From Lacisediminihabitans sp046156175 (GTDB lineage Bacteria > Actinomycetota > Actinomycetes > Actinomycetales > Microbacteriaceae): DNA of 64,000 nt. Each line of letters starts with the position of its first letter. Positions within the stretch are counted from its first letter, which is position 1. The translations under genes were made by a program, and so were the position numbers. The notes beneath the pieces are model-generated. The model was not told where the DNA came from and did no database searches. It saw only the letters and a program-made list of their open reading frames with translations. The stretch covers positions 62,001 through 126,000 of the forward strand of contig NZ_JAYLVL010000001.1 of assembly GCF_046156175.1 (NCBI RefSeq), read 5' to 3'. Below are positions 1 through 9,512 of this stretch, in pieces.

Positions 1-1460
1 GGGACGTCACGCTCCCCCAGGCCGCGAGTCTCATCGCGATGGTGCAGCAGCCGAACGCGCGAAATCTCAGCGACCCCTCGCTCTATGCCGCCAACAAAGA
101 GCGCCGCGACCTGATCCTGTTCGACATGCACGACCTCGGCTACATCGAGGACACCGCCTACCAGGCGGCGTTGGCGACACCGATCGAACCGAAGCTGCGC
201 ACGCCCAACAACGGATGCCTCTACGCGGCCGACGCGAAGTTCGCATGCGACTTCGCCCTGCGGCTGGTCCCCACGCTCACCGCCCTCGGCGCCACCGCGG
301 AGGCTCGGGCCGCGGCATGGGCAGCCGGCGGTTACAGCATCTATACGAGCATCGATCTCAACCAGCAGGATGTCGCGCAGAACAATCTCAACGCGAGCGC
401 TCCCCCGGAGGAGTCGCGCTTCGCGCTGGGTGCGGCGGCGGTGGCGGTGCAACCCGGTACCGGCCGCATCGTGGTGATGGCGCAGAACAAGGCCTTCGAC
501 AATTCGAAGGACGGCGGTGGGCCGACGACTACCGCCGTCGACTACATGACCGACAAACAGTACGGGGGCTCGATCGGCTTCCAGACCGGGTCGACCTACA
601 AGATCTTCACCTTGACGGAGTGGCTGGAGAAGGGTCATACCCTGAGCGAGGTCGTGAACGGCACAGCCCGACCGTTCAACCTGAGCACGTTCAACGCACG
701 GTGCATCAACTCCGACGGCCAACCGCCGTTCTTCTTCCACAACGACTCCCCGGGCGAGGGCGGGATGATGACCGTCGCGACGGCAACGAAGAATTCGGTC
801 AACCTTGCCTTCCTGTCCATGGCACAGAAGCTCGACGTCTGTGACATCCGGGATACCGCGAAGGCCTACGGCGTCCACCGCGCCGATGGGGCGGAACTCG
901 GCGCCCAGCCCGCGGCGATCATCGGCACCAACGAGATCGCCCCGGTGACGATGGCGGCCGCCATCGCGACCGTCGGCGCCAACGGGATGTACTGCGCGCC
1001 GACGATCATCGACAAGGTCGTCGGGCCGGACGGCAAGGATGCCCCGGGGCAGCCCCGCTCCTGCAGCCAGGCGGTCGCACCCAACATCGCCGCGACCGTG
1101 GCCTACGCCCTCAGCGCCGTCATGACATCCGGCACCGGCACCGCCGGACGGCCGCGCGACGGTGTGCCGATCGTCGGCAAGACCGGGACCACCGAGGATG
1201 CGGCGCAGAACTGGTTGATCGCGACCACCACGAAGATGTCCCTGGCGGTGTGGGTGGGCAACACGGATGGTGGCCACCGCTCCCTCCGCAAGATCACGCT
1301 CGCCGGCACCAACGGCTACAACACCAAGTTCAACATCTTCCGCAACACCATGACCTCGCTGAACGCGAATCCGGATTATCGCGGTGGCGCGTTCCCCGCT
1401 CCCGATCCGGCTCTCGTCAGCGGACGCGGGACCGCAGCCGCTCAAGCCGCCGCCAAATAG
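1..1460 (+). CDS. Penicillin-binding protein (class A), C-terminal part, cut by window edge
   Basis: The reading frame is open from the left edge, so the true start lies outside. The first visible residues (LPQAASLIAMVQQPN) resemble the end of the GT51 transglycosylase domain. The transpeptidase domain is complete: SxxK box as STYK near base 592, SxN as SVN near base 796, and KTGT near base 1179. Class A PBPs polymerise and cross-link peptidoglycan at the outer face of the membrane. The tail is Ala-rich and short. It ends 94 bases before the glucodextranase gene, which has its own promoter, so the two are probably not an operon. The family call is firm; which PBP paralogue it is cannot be told from a fragment. 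Confidence 0.93.
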   Translation, partial: DVTLPQAASLIAMVQQPNARNLSDPSLYAANKERRDLILFDMHDLGYIEDTAYQAALATPIEPKLRTPNNGCLYAADAKFACDFALRLVPTLTALGATAEARAAAWAAGGYSIYTSIDLNQQDVAQNNLNASAPPEESRFALGAAAVAVQPGTGRIVVMAQNKAFDNSKDGGGPTTTAVDYMTDKQYGGSIGFQTGSTYKIFTLTEWLEKGHTLSEVVNGTARPFNLSTFNARCINSDGQPPFFFHNDSPGEGGMMTVATATKNSVNLAFLSMAQKLDVCDIRDTAKAYGVHRADGAELGAQPAAIIGTNEIAPVTMAAAIATVGANGMYCAPTIIDKVVGPDGKDAPGQPRSCSQAVAPNIAATVAYALSAVMTSGTGTAGRPRDGVPIVGKTGTTEDAAQNWLIATTTKMSLAVWVGNTDGGHRSLRKITLAGTNGYNTKFNIFRNTMTSLNANPDYRGGAFPAPDPALVSGRGTAAAQAAAK

Positions 1461-1490
1461 ACGCGATCCGAACGGTAGACAGATCGGGTG

Positions 1491-1519
1491 TTGACCGAGC
1501 TCGGTTGCGGGGCTAGCGT
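1491..1519 (+). promoter_or_regulatory. Predicted promoter of the glucodextranase gene
   Basis: TTGACC at 1491-1496 and TAGCGT at 1514-1519 are separated by 17 bases, a close match to housekeeping sigma-70-type spacing. It lies in the intergenic gap, upstream of the ribosome binding site AAAGGAG at 1539-1545. Confidence 0.65.
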
Positions 1520-1527
1520 TCGAAAGT

Positions 1528-1537
1528 AGAACGTTCT
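1528..1537. promoter_or_regulatory. Putative LacI-family operator
   Basis: AGAACGTTCT is a perfect 10-base palindrome with a central CG, as in operators of LacI/GalR-type sugar repressors. It begins 9 bases after the -10 hexamer, over the expected transcription start, where repressor binding would block initiation. Sugar control of the following polysaccharide hydrolase would make sense, but no lacI gene lies in the window. Confidence 0.5.
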
Positions 1538-1554
1538 CAAAGGAGAGACCCCCC

Positions 1555-4500
1555 ATGTTCCGACGCAGCATTGTCGCGCCAGCCCTCATCGCAACCCTTG
1601 CCCTCGTGTCGCTGTCGGTCGGCTCGGCTTCCGCTTCCACCGCAGCCACCCCCGCGGCTGAGGCGGCCGGTGCGCCCGGTGCCACGAGCCATCAGGGCCA
1701 GTCCCGCAAGGACTGTGTCGGCACCTCGCGCACGACCGACTCCAAGATCTGGTTCACCGTGGCCGGAGGCATCCTCTCCGATGTCTACGCACCCACCCTC
1801 GACGCGACCAATGTCGAGACGATGCAGTACCTCGTCACCGACGGATCTTCCTTCACCGACCTGCAGAGCCGGGACACCACGTACACCGTGTCGTCTGATC
1901 CCACGGGCACGGTCTGCACGATCACGTCGACCGCGAAGAGCGGTGCCTACCGCTTGGTGAACACCTACCTCACCGACCCTTCGCGCGACAGTGTGGTGGT
2001 GCGCACCACCTTCCAGCCGCTCACGAAAGCGGCTCGCAGCTACGCGCTCTACGTGCGTCTCGACGCGAATGCGGGCGGGAACGGCGGCGGTGGCGCTGCC
2101 AACGGAGGTGCCGACAGCGCCGTCATCGATACGAGCAGCGGGCAGTCCGTGCCGGTCTCCTTCGACACGAAGACGACGAGCCAGGCCAACCGCACGGCCT
2201 ATGCCGTGCCCTCCTTTCTCGCTCTCACGGGCGATCGGTCCTTCAGCAGCGCCAGCAGTGGATTCGTCGGAACAGCGAGCGACGGACTCGTCCAGCTCGA
2301 TTCATCCCACACTCTCGGCCCGGTCACGACGACGGCGACGAACGGCAACGTCGAGCAGACCGTCGGCGTGCAGCGTGACCGCGAGGGCCGAGCCGTGCTC
2401 GCGCTCGGATTCGGCACCTCCCAGGCTGCGGCCGTCGCGACGGCGCGAGCGACCGTGAGCTCCTCGCAGGCCCGCCTGACGGCGAGTTACCTCGCCGGTT
2501 GGGCTCGCTACGACGCCGGCCTGAAGTTCCCGGTGCTCACGACCCCCGGGCTGACCGGCTCGCAGAGACTGGCCGCGATCAAGAACTATTACCAGTCGGC
2601 CAATGTGGTGAAGGCCTCAGAAGACAAGACGTACCCGGGCGCGATCGTTGCCGGATTGGATGCCCCGTGGGGCCAGTCCATCGTGGCGAACGACCCGAAC
2701 AACCTCTTCGTCGGCGGCTACAAGGAGGTGTTCGCGCGCGACCTCTACGAGGCCTGGACCGCGCTCTACACCGACGGCGATGTCTCCACAGCGCAGGCGA
2801 CGGTGCGCTACCTGCTGCTGAAGAGCCAGCAGGCGAACGGATCGCAACCCCGCAACTCGCTGCTGGATGGCACCAAGGCCGCCGATGCTTTCAACGACCA
2901 ACTGGATGAGACGGCGTACCCGATCCTGATGGCACTGCAGTCCGGACTCGCCGGAGACAACACCCTCTGGCCTCGGGTGAAGAGTGCCGCCAACTTCCTC
3001 GTGAGCCACGGGCCCAGCTTCGGGGTCGAGCGCTGGGAGGAGCAGACCGGCTACTCCCCCTCCACCATCGCCGCCGAGATCGCGGGGCTCATCGCTGCCG
3101 CGACCATCGCCGACCAGCACAACGATCCCGCCAGTGCGCGTGTCTGGAGGGCGACAGCCGACCAGTACCAGCGAACGATCAAGACCTGGGGCGTGACGAC
3201 GAACGGGCCGCTCTCCAGCTCTCCGTATTTCATCCGGCTCTCCAAGAACGGCGACCCGAATGCCGCGATCAGCTACAACGTGGGCAACGGCGGACCGACG
3301 CTCGACCAGCGTGCGGTGGTCGATGCAGGCTTCCTCGAATACGTGCGCCTCGGCATCCTGCCGGCGTCAGACCCGGTGATCCTCAATTCGCTCGCGGTGA
3401 CGGATGGCACGATCCAGCGCCCCACCGACAGCGGCGCCGGATGGTTGCGCTACAACGGTGACGGCTACGGTGACTGCTTCGTCGGCGCCGGAACGAACTG
3501 CACGGTCACCGGCGCCCCCTGGACGAACAACTTCTCCGGAACTGGCCACCCGTGGCCGGTCCTGGGAGCGGAACGGGCGCAGCAGTACCTCGCCCAGGGA
3601 CAGAAATCCGACGCGTCGTCGGTGCTGGTTTCGATCAACCGGATGAACTCCGGCCCGGGACTCGTGCCGGAGCAGGTGTGGGACCGGGCTGATGTGCCCG
3701 CCTCACCGTTCGGTACCGACCCGGCGACGGCATCCATCGGCTTTGTCAATGGCAAGGCGGACGGATCGGCTTCCCCGTTGACCTGGGGATCGGCGTCACA
3801 GGTTCGCCTCACGGCAGACCTGTCCGCGGGGCGCAGCCTCGAGCAGCCGGCCCCCGTGCGGGACCGCTATGTGACGCACACGCAGGGCTCGACACCGCTC
3901 ACGGTCACGGCTCCGGCCGACGGATCTGCGACCGGCGCCACGACAACGGTGAGTGGCACTGCCGCGGCCGGCTCGGCCATCGACATCGCCGACGTGGCGA
4001 CGGATGCGAATAGTGTCACCACCCTGACACACACGACGGCGGCCGCGGATGGGTCGTTTAGCGTCGACGTCACCTCAGCCGCCGGCACCAACGTCTTCGT
4101 GATCACGAGCACGGCGACGAACGGTGGCACCGCGCAGGTGGTGCGCTCGGTGGTGAACGACGTCGTGAACGGCACGCTCGTCTACAGCACCGACGACCCC
4201 ACCGGTGACGACAACGGGCCGGGCAACTACGCCTATCCGAAGGCCGGCGACTTCCACGCGGGAGCCTTCGACCTCGACCGCTTCCAGGTCTACGACACAG
4301 GATCGACAGTCACCTTCCGGGTGCAGACCGCCGACCTCACCCCCACCTTCGGATCGACCAACGGTGCCCAGCTCGTGGATGTCTACGTCGCTATCCCCGG
4401 CGCCGCAGCCACCTCCACGGCATCGTCCTACCCGGGGATGAACTACTCGACTCTCACCCCGTGGAGCCGCCTGATCGAGGCGCAGGGGTTCGGAAACAAC

Positions 4501-4872
4501 AGGTTCGTGGATGCCTCGGGCGCTTCGCTCGGCGCCGTGACGGTCGGCGCCAACGCGGTCAGCCGTTACATCACCTTCAGCGTGGACAAGACCGCACTCG
4601 GCGGAACGCCCGCGTCCGGATGGGGCTTCACCGTGGCCCTCACGGGCCAGGACGGCACGCATGGTGTGGATCAGACCCGCGCCTTCAGCGCGACGGCCGG
4701 TGATTACAGCTTCGGGGTGTGCGCCGTGGCATCGTCGAGCGCCCTGTGTTCCGCCGACCCGAACACCGTGCCGAAGGTGATGGACACGATCGTGCCGTCG
4801 GGAGTGTCCCAGGCGACTGAGCTCGACTACACGGCGGGGCCGGTGAAGCTGGCGGCGGTGATTCTGCCTTAG
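1555..4872 (+). CDS. Secreted glucodextranase-like glycoside hydrolase (GH15)
   Basis: 1105 residues. A Sec signal peptide (residues 1-28, ending SASA) is followed by a glucodextranase N-terminal beta-domain (about 45-330), the GH15 (alpha/alpha)6 barrel (about 335-755), a bacterial Ig-like segment (about 780-870) and a glucodextranase C-terminal domain (about 875-1105). The general acid is expected in ERWEE (E495/E496) and the general base in PEQVW (E706). GH15 enzymes of this type release glucose from non-reducing ends of dextran- or starch-like alpha-glucans outside the cell. The start is set by RBS AAAGGAG nine bases upstream. The multidomain order matches the Arthrobacter-type enzyme; dextran versus starch specificity cannot be read from sequence. 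Confidence 0.9.
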   Translation: MFRRSIVAPALIATLALVSLSVGSASASTAATPAAEAAGAPGATSHQGQSRKDCVGTSRTTDSKIWFTVAGGILSDVYAPTLDATNVETMQYLVTDGSSFTDLQSRDTTYTVSSDPTGTVCTITSTAKSGAYRLVNTYLTDPSRDSVVVRTTFQPLTKAARSYALYVRLDANAGGNGGGGAANGGADSAVIDTSSGQSVPVSFDTKTTSQANRTAYAVPSFLALTGDRSFSSASSGFVGTASDGLVQLDSSHTLGPVTTTATNGNVEQTVGVQRDREGRAVLALGFGTSQAAAVATARATVSSSQARLTASYLAGWARYDAGLKFPVLTTPGLTGSQRLAAIKNYYQSANVVKASEDKTYPGAIVAGLDAPWGQSIVANDPNNLFVGGYKEVFARDLYEAWTALYTDGDVSTAQATVRYLLLKSQQANGSQPRNSLLDGTKAADAFNDQLDETAYPILMALQSGLAGDNTLWPRVKSAANFLVSHGPSFGVERWEEQTGYSPSTIAAEIAGLIAAATIADQHNDPASARVWRATADQYQRTIKTWGVTTNGPLSSSPYFIRLSKNGDPNAAISYNVGNGGPTLDQRAVVDAGFLEYVRLGILPASDPVILNSLAVTDGTIQRPTDSGAGWLRYNGDGYGDCFVGAGTNCTVTGAPWTNNFSGTGHPWPVLGAERAQQYLAQGQKSDASSVLVSINRMNSGPGLVPEQVWDRADVPASPFGTDPATASIGFVNGKADGSASPLTWGSASQVRLTADLSAGRSLEQPAPVRDRYVTHTQGSTPLTVTAPADGSATGATTTVSGTAAAGSAIDIADVATDANSVTTLTHTTAAADGSFSVDVTSAAGTNVFVITSTATNGGTAQVVRSVVNDVVNGTLVYSTDDPTGDDNGPGNYAYPKAGDFHAGAFDLDRFQVYDTGSTVTFRVQTADLTPTFGSTNGAQLVDVYVAIPGAAATSTASSYPGMNYSTLTPWSRLIEAQGFGNNRFVDASGASLGAVTVGANAVSRYITFSVDKTALGGTPASGWGFTVALTGQDGTHGVDQTRAFSATAGDYSFGVCAVASSSALCSADPNTVPKVMDTIVPSGVSQATELDYTAGPVKLAAVILP

Positions 4873-4929
4873 AGAATGCGCGCGCTGTGACGCCGATAGC
4901 CGCCCCGGGTGACCGGCTAGGATCTGCGA

Positions 4930-5730
4930 ATGAGGGATTCTCGCAAGATTGTGGGCGTGACGCTCGCGCTGACCACCGTGGTGTCGGTGCTTCTCACCGG
5001 ATGCGTACTCCAGTCTGAGGGAGACCGTCGCGCGTCTGATCTCATCACCGCGCTGTCCGAGAAGTTCGGCTCCGAAATCACTCCCCCGGAGATCAATACC
5101 CGCGATGCCGAGTATCTGGTCGCGACCTCACTGCCTGCGTACCAGTCGGCGTCCGCGGGCGCACCATCGGTCACGGTTGCGCCTCTGAAGTGGAGCGGGA
5201 GCACCGGCACTGGCAACGGCGCCCAGATCGAGCTCGAATTCCACGTCGAGGTGCCCTCTCACGCCGCGACCTCGATTGGAGACAGTTCCTACCAGGCCGG
5301 AAGTTCGACCCGCTGTTTCCACTATGCCGCGATCGGCTTTCGCTACTACGACACCCTCTCCGTGCACGAGATCCTGTGCCCGCCCGGCGAGCCACGCGCG
5401 ATTCCCAGCCCGCGACCGCTTCCCGCACTGCCTGCCGACGCGGACACGCGCCTGACGGACGTTCTCACGTCCACAACGGCTGGCTCGCTCACCGCCGATG
5501 TGCGTCGAGCGTTTCCCCAAAAATTCATCCGAATCGAGAGCACCGAAGTCACTACCGGTCCGAAAACCGGCGAGCTCGTCGTGGCCATTGGTGTTCCCGC
5601 GCAGTTCGACTGCATGGTCGGCGTGCGCGGTGCGAGCGGGGTGACGATCATCCCGTCGTTCGATCGAATTCAGCTCATGCCCGGCGAGGAGGGGTGCACG
5701 CCTCAGCTTTACATCAATCCTGCGCGCTAG
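4930..5730 (+). CDS. Putative lipoprotein of unknown function
   Basis: 266 residues with a lipoprotein signal peptide: two basic residues, a hydrophobic core and the lipobox LLTGC (Cys25). The mature part has no domain I recognise; it has a few Cys (for example CFHYAAIGF and ILCPPG) and is mostly polar. A TAGGAT hexamer at 4918-4923 ends six bases before ATG, so the message is probably leaderless. Codon use is slightly less GC-biased than in neighbours. Membrane anchoring is well supported; function is unknown. Confidence 0.75.
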   Translation: MRDSRKIVGVTLALTTVVSVLLTGCVLQSEGDRRASDLITALSEKFGSEITPPEINTRDAEYLVATSLPAYQSASAGAPSVTVAPLKWSGSTGTGNGAQIELEFHVEVPSHAATSIGDSSYQAGSSTRCFHYAAIGFRYYDTLSVHEILCPPGEPRAIPSPRPLPALPADADTRLTDVLTSTTAGSLTADVRRAFPQKFIRIESTEVTTGPKTGELVVAIGVPAQFDCMVGVRGASGVTIIPSFDRIQLMPGEEGCTPQLYINPAR

Positions 5731-5794
5731 CGATGGCAGACTGAAGACCATCGACTTCCTCGCACCACTCTTCACGCGAACGGCGCCGGTCGCC

Positions 5795-6466
5795 GTGCCG
5801 TTGCCGGTGCTGCTCGTGATCCTGGCGGTCGCCGCAGTACTCAGTCTGCCGCGGGCAACGTGGCAGTACTTCGGACTCTTCGCGACACTGGTGCACGAAC
5901 TCGGGCATGCGGTCGCCGCGATCCTCACCGGGCGGGTCGTCCACGGCATCCGCATCCGCCGCAATCACTCTGGTGACGCACTGAGCAGCGGGCGCGGCAC
6001 GTTCGGCACCGTCGTGAGCGGGGTGTTCGGCTATCCGGCACCCGCCATCGTCGGCGCAGCCCTGCTCTGGAGCGTGTTCAACGGATACACCGCCCTCGCC
6101 CTGTTCGCCGGCGGGGTCGTGCTGGTGCTCACGCTGTTGGTGATCCGCAATGCTTTCGGCGCTGTCATCGTGATCGTCTCGGCGGCCACCAGTGCGCTGC
6201 TCTGGTTTTTCGCCACTCCCTCCCTGCAGGGCTATGCGCTGCTTGTCATCGGGATCGCCCTGCTCGTCGGCGCGGTGCGGGCTCTCGGAACGGTCATCGG
6301 CGTGCACCTGTGGCGCAGGGACCAACTCTCCACCTCGGATGCGTACCTGCTGTATCGCCGCACGGGCATCCCGTCGCCGTTCTGGCTCCTGCTCTTCACC
6401 GCGCTGATCGGCGCGAGCTGCGTCTTCGCGGTCTGGTCGTACCTGGGCTCACCGCTGATTGCGTGA
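5795..6466 (+). CDS. M50-like membrane metalloprotease
   Basis: 223 residues from the GTG at 5795. The zinc motif HELGH (H34, E35, H38) lies at the end of the first membrane segment, followed by five or six further hydrophobic segments; this is the peptidase M50B-like family, related to site-2 proteases. Substrate unknown. The frame stays open and protein-like upstream (IDFLAPLF...) to an ATC at 5750, only 20 bases after the preceding stop, with no ATG/GTG/TTG there; the real start may be a rare codon at about 5750. Likely co-transcribed with the lipoprotein gene, 64 bases away. Confidence 0.78.
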   Translation: MPLPVLLVILAVAAVLSLPRATWQYFGLFATLVHELGHAVAAILTGRVVHGIRIRRNHSGDALSSGRGTFGTVVSGVFGYPAPAIVGAALLWSVFNGYTALALFAGGVVLVLTLLVIRNAFGAVIVIVSAATSALLWFFATPSLQGYALLVIGIALLVGAVRALGTVIGVHLWRRDQLSTSDAYLLYRRTGIPSPFWLLLFTALIGASCVFAVWSYLGSPLIA

Positions 6467-6545
6467 TCACCGCTCGCGGAGTCACCTTCTCGTGACCACC
6501 CGCCGCTGCGCCGACCCCGCCGACCTCGCCTGTTAGGGTTGCCGC

Positions 6546-7034
6546 GTGAGCGTACGAGTCGAAAAAGTGGACCTGCCGGGGATCGGCACGCGCCACGACG
6601 TGATCACCAAGATGGGCCGCCGCATCGGCGTGGTCTCCCATCGGTCGGGAGAGCGCGAACTTGCCCTGTTCGGCATTGACGACCCTGACGAGGCCGTCGA
6701 TTCCATCGCGCTGACCGACGACGAGGCCGCCGCCCTCGCCGATGTGCTCGGTGCCTCCCTGATGCTCGGGCAACTCGCGGGCATCCGCGAGCAGGCCGCG
6801 GGACTGTTCACCGAGCAGCTTCTCATCTCTGCTGGATCGCCCTACGCCGGCGAGGTCCTCGGCGCCACGAAGGCCCGCACCCGCACGCACACCTCGATCG
6901 TCGCGATAGTGAGGGGCGCGGATGTCATCCCCTCACCCACCCCGGACACTGCCCTCGCGGCCGGCGACACCATCGTCGCGGTGGGCACCCGCCCCGGGCT
7001 CGACGCCCTCGCCCGCGTTCTCACCGACGGCTGA
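6546..7034 (+). CDS. TrkA-C domain regulatory protein of K+/H+ antiporter
   Basis: 162 residues. The C-terminal half (about 85-162) has the TrkA-C (RCK_C) pattern, ending in a motif of the type AGDTIVAVG followed by a short helix; the N-terminal half is the domain usual in regulators paired with CPA2 antiporters. RCK_C domains bind nucleotides or nucleotide second messengers and gate K+ transporters. GTG start: TAGGGT at 6534-6539 ends six bases before it, indicating a leaderless message. The antiporter frame begins 14 bases downstream, so this is the regulatory subunit of that pair. Because the partner is interrupted, the protein may now be orphaned. Confidence 0.85.
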   Translation: MSVRVEKVDLPGIGTRHDVITKMGRRIGVVSHRSGERELALFGIDDPDEAVDSIALTDDEAAALADVLGASLMLGQLAGIREQAAGLFTEQLLISAGSPYAGEVLGATKARTRTHTSIVAIVRGADVIPSPTPDTALAAGDTIVAVGTRPGLDALARVLTDG

Positions 7035-7048
7035 TATCCCTTCCGCCG

Positions 7049-8254
7049 ATGCATGACGCCGCCCTGCTCCTCATCGAAGTCGGGGCCGTACTGCTCGGTC
7101 TCAGCCTGCTATCACGACTGGCTGACCGCATCGGTATTTCGGCCATCCCGTTCTACCTTCTCGCCGGTCTCGCGTTCGGTGTCGGCGGCTTCGTACCCCT
7201 CGATGCCGGTAACGACTTCTTCACCTTCGGGAGCGAGCTCGGCGTGATCCTCCTGCTGGTCATGCTCGGGCTGGAATATTCGCCGACCGAGCTCGTCACC
7301 AGCCTGAAGAGCTCCCGGAGCGCGGGAATCCTGGATGCCGTCCTCAACGCCCTGCCCGGCGCGCTCTGTGCCCTCGTGCTCGGGTGGGGCCCGGTGGCCG
7401 CCGTCGCACTGGCCGGAATCACGTGGGTGTCATCGTCCGGGGTGATCGCCAAGGTGCTGCGGGACCTGCGTCGACTGGGCAACCGGGAGACGCCGACGAT
7501 CCTGTCGATCCTGGTGATCGAGGACCTGGCGATGGCGTTCTAACTTCCCGTGCTCTCGGCGCTGGTGATCGGGGCCGGGGTGCTCGCGGGAGCGACCGCG
7601 CTGGTCGTCGCCGTGCTCGTGGTCGCGGTGATTCTGTACCTCGCGCTGCGGCACGGACGCATCATCTCCCGGCTCTTCGCAGCCAACCACTCGGAATCGC
7701 TCCTTCTCGGCGTGCTCGGACTCACCATGCTCGTGGCCGGCATCGCCCAGGAAGTGAACGTCTCGGCCGCGGTCGGCGCATTCCTGGTCGGGATCGCGCT
7801 CTCCGGGCGGGTGGCGCACAACGCGCAGCAGCTCCTGTCTCCGCTGCGCGACCTGTTCGCCGCGGTGTTCTTCGTGTTCTTCGGCCTCTCCACCGAGCCG
7901 GCCAGCATCCCTCCGGTGTTGCTGCCGGCCGCGATCCTCGCCGTGGTCACGATCGGAACCAAGACCTTCACCGGCTACCGCGCCGCGGCGGCCGCGGGAA
8001 TCGGTGTGCCCGGCCGGTGGCGCACCGGATTCGCCCTGACTCCGCGCGGCGAGTTCTCGATCGTGATCGCCGGCCTCGCGGCAGGCTCCGGAATCGAGCC
8101 GCGACTCGCCCCGCTCGCGACCGCCTACGTGCTGCTGACCGTGATCGCCGGACCGGTCCTGGCCCGGATGACGGACTCCGCCTGGTTCCGCCGCCGGATC
8201 AGCGCCCGGCAGGAAAGGGTGCGAGCGGCCGGGGTCGCGTCGGAGCTGGGCTGA
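7049..8254 (+). pseudogene. CPA2-type K+/H+ antiporter interrupted by an in-frame TAA
   Basis: Two adjacent open stretches, 7049-7543 and 7550-8254, are in the same frame and together make one Kef/NhaA-like CPA2 antiporter of about 401 codons with some 12 hydrophobic segments. They are split only by TAA at 7541-7543, in the conserved stretch VIEDLAMAF*LPVLSAL, where family members carry Tyr; TAC to TAA is a single change. No bases appear lost or gained. The second half has a GTG at 7550 but no ribosome binding site, so a functional split gene is unlikely. A sequencing error at one base would give the same picture. An intact CPA2 antiporter lies at 32765-33904. Confidence 0.85.
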
Positions 8255-8264
8255 TCCCGACGGA

Positions 8265-8516
8265 TCAGGCTTCCACGGGCGCGAACCGGCGCACGCTCCG
8301 GCCATCCACGTCGACGTCGCCGAGGAACATCTCGCGAGGCCGTACCCACAGCCCGAACTCCCCGTAGAGCGCGCGGTAGACGACGAGCGACTCCTCGGTC
8401 TCCGAGTGCGTTGCCTCCCCGATGACCTCGTACAGGTTGCCCTTGTAGTGCCGGTAGGTTCCGGTGGGGACCGGGGAGGAAGCCTCCGGCGCCGAGCCAT
8501 CGTGCGTGTCAACCAT
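8265..8516 (-). CDS. DUF1653 domain protein
   Basis: 83 residues. The whole of residues 17-80 matches DUF1653: a GTYRHYKGNLYEVIG-type strand pair, HSET, VVYRALYG, LWVRPREMF and a final RF. Proteins of this kind are small beta-rich cytoplasmic domains with no established biochemical role. ATG at 8516 is preceded six bases upstream by TAGCCT (8523-8528 on this strand), a leaderless promoter; it fires divergently from the nuclease gene at 8572. Ends ten bases after the antiporter stop, convergently. Confidence 0.88.
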   Translation of the reverse strand: MVDTHDGSAPEASSPVPTGTYRHYKGNLYEVIGEATHSETEESLVVYRALYGEFGLWVRPREMFLGDVDVDGRSVRRFAPVEA

Positions 8517-8571
8517 CCGAGAAGGCTAGCGCCTGCGCACGCGCGGCAGCTGTCGACCGTAGGCTTGGCGC

Positions 8572-9396
8572 GTGACGGATACTCCTCTCCTCGGCCCCGT
8601 CACCGCGCCAGAGCTTCAGGTGATGAGTTTCAACATCCGCCGGAGGATGCCGCGCCTCCTGCCCGGCAATCCGGACCGCTGGGTCAAACGGAGGCCGCTG
8701 GTCGCTCGACTGCTCGAGTCGGAGGTGCCGTCGATCATCGGCGTTCAGGAGGCACTGCCCGACCAGGCCGCATTCCTGCGCCATGCCCTCGGCACCCGCT
8801 ACCGCTCCGTCGGCTACGGACGCAACGCCGACCGAGGCGGCGAAGGATGCCCGCTGTTCTATGACGGTCGACGTCTCGCGATGCTGCAGTGGAAGCAGAC
8901 CGCCCTCTCGGACACTCCGGACGCCAGCGGTTCGACCACCTGGGGCAACAAGGTTCCTCGCGTGCTCGTCGAGGCCGTCTTTCGCGATCGGGAGACGGGA
9001 GTCGAGTTCCGCGTGCTGAACACCCACTTCGACCACCGGTCCCGCAATGCCCGCATCCATTCCGCCACTCGGGTGCGCGAGATCGTCGCGGCCAGCCCCC
9101 TACCGGCCCTTGTCACCGGCGATTTCAACACGAGCGTCGGCTCGCTTCCCTACCAGGCCATCACCACCGGGGGGACCCTCGTGGACACCTGGGATGTCGC
9201 GTCGGAGCATGTCTCGGAGGCGTGGGGTACCTTCCCCGACTACCGACCCCCTCGACTCGACCACAAGCGAATCGACTGGATTCTCGCGACACCCGGGATC
9301 TCGGTGTCCCGCACGGGCGTCAACGTCGCCCGGTTCGACGGTGCCTGGCCCTCGGACCACGCACCCGTGCAGGCGATCGTCACCCTGCCCGTGTGA
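8572..9396 (+). CDS. Endonuclease/exonuclease/phosphatase family protein
   Basis: 274 residues spanning one EEP fold. Visible family motifs: MSFNIR at the N-terminus, the metal-binding Glu in GVQEAL, NTHFDH, GDFN, and the terminal SDHAPV with its catalytic Asp-His. EEP members cut nucleic acids or phosphodiesters in lipids and cofactors; the substrate here is unknown. No signal peptide, so cytoplasmic. GTG start: TAGGCT at 8560-8565 ends six bases before it (leaderless). Confidence 0.88.
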   Translation: MTDTPLLGPVTAPELQVMSFNIRRRMPRLLPGNPDRWVKRRPLVARLLESEVPSIIGVQEALPDQAAFLRHALGTRYRSVGYGRNADRGGEGCPLFYDGRRLAMLQWKQTALSDTPDASGSTTWGNKVPRVLVEAVFRDRETGVEFRVLNTHFDHRSRNARIHSATRVREIVAASPLPALVTGDFNTSVGSLPYQAITTGGTLVDTWDVASEHVSEAWGTFPDYRPPRLDHKRIDWILATPGISVSRTGVNVARFDGAWPSDHAPVQAIVTLPV

Positions 9397-9427
9397 CCCC
9401 CAGACGGATCTCGATTTGCGCGGGGTA

Positions 9428-9457
9428 TGGACATCCCTCCCGGAGTGGAGCTAAGCT
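9428..9457 (+). promoter_or_regulatory. Predicted promoter of the 20-codon ORF unit
   Basis: TGGACA (9428-9433) and TAAGCT (9452-9457) with an 18-base spacer. Transcription would start near 9464 and immediately produce a 7-bp hairpin, GTGCCGA/TCGGCAC (9467-9483) with a three-base loop. Confidence 0.5.
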
Positions 9458-9512
9458 CGCGGTTCTGTGCCGATCCTCGGCACGCCCCGATGATCTGGAA
9501 GTGAGGTGCCTG

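Noticed and set aside
7550..8254. Second half of the antiporter as an independent gene
   Set aside because: No ribosome binding site, and the two halves complete one family-length protein in the same frame.
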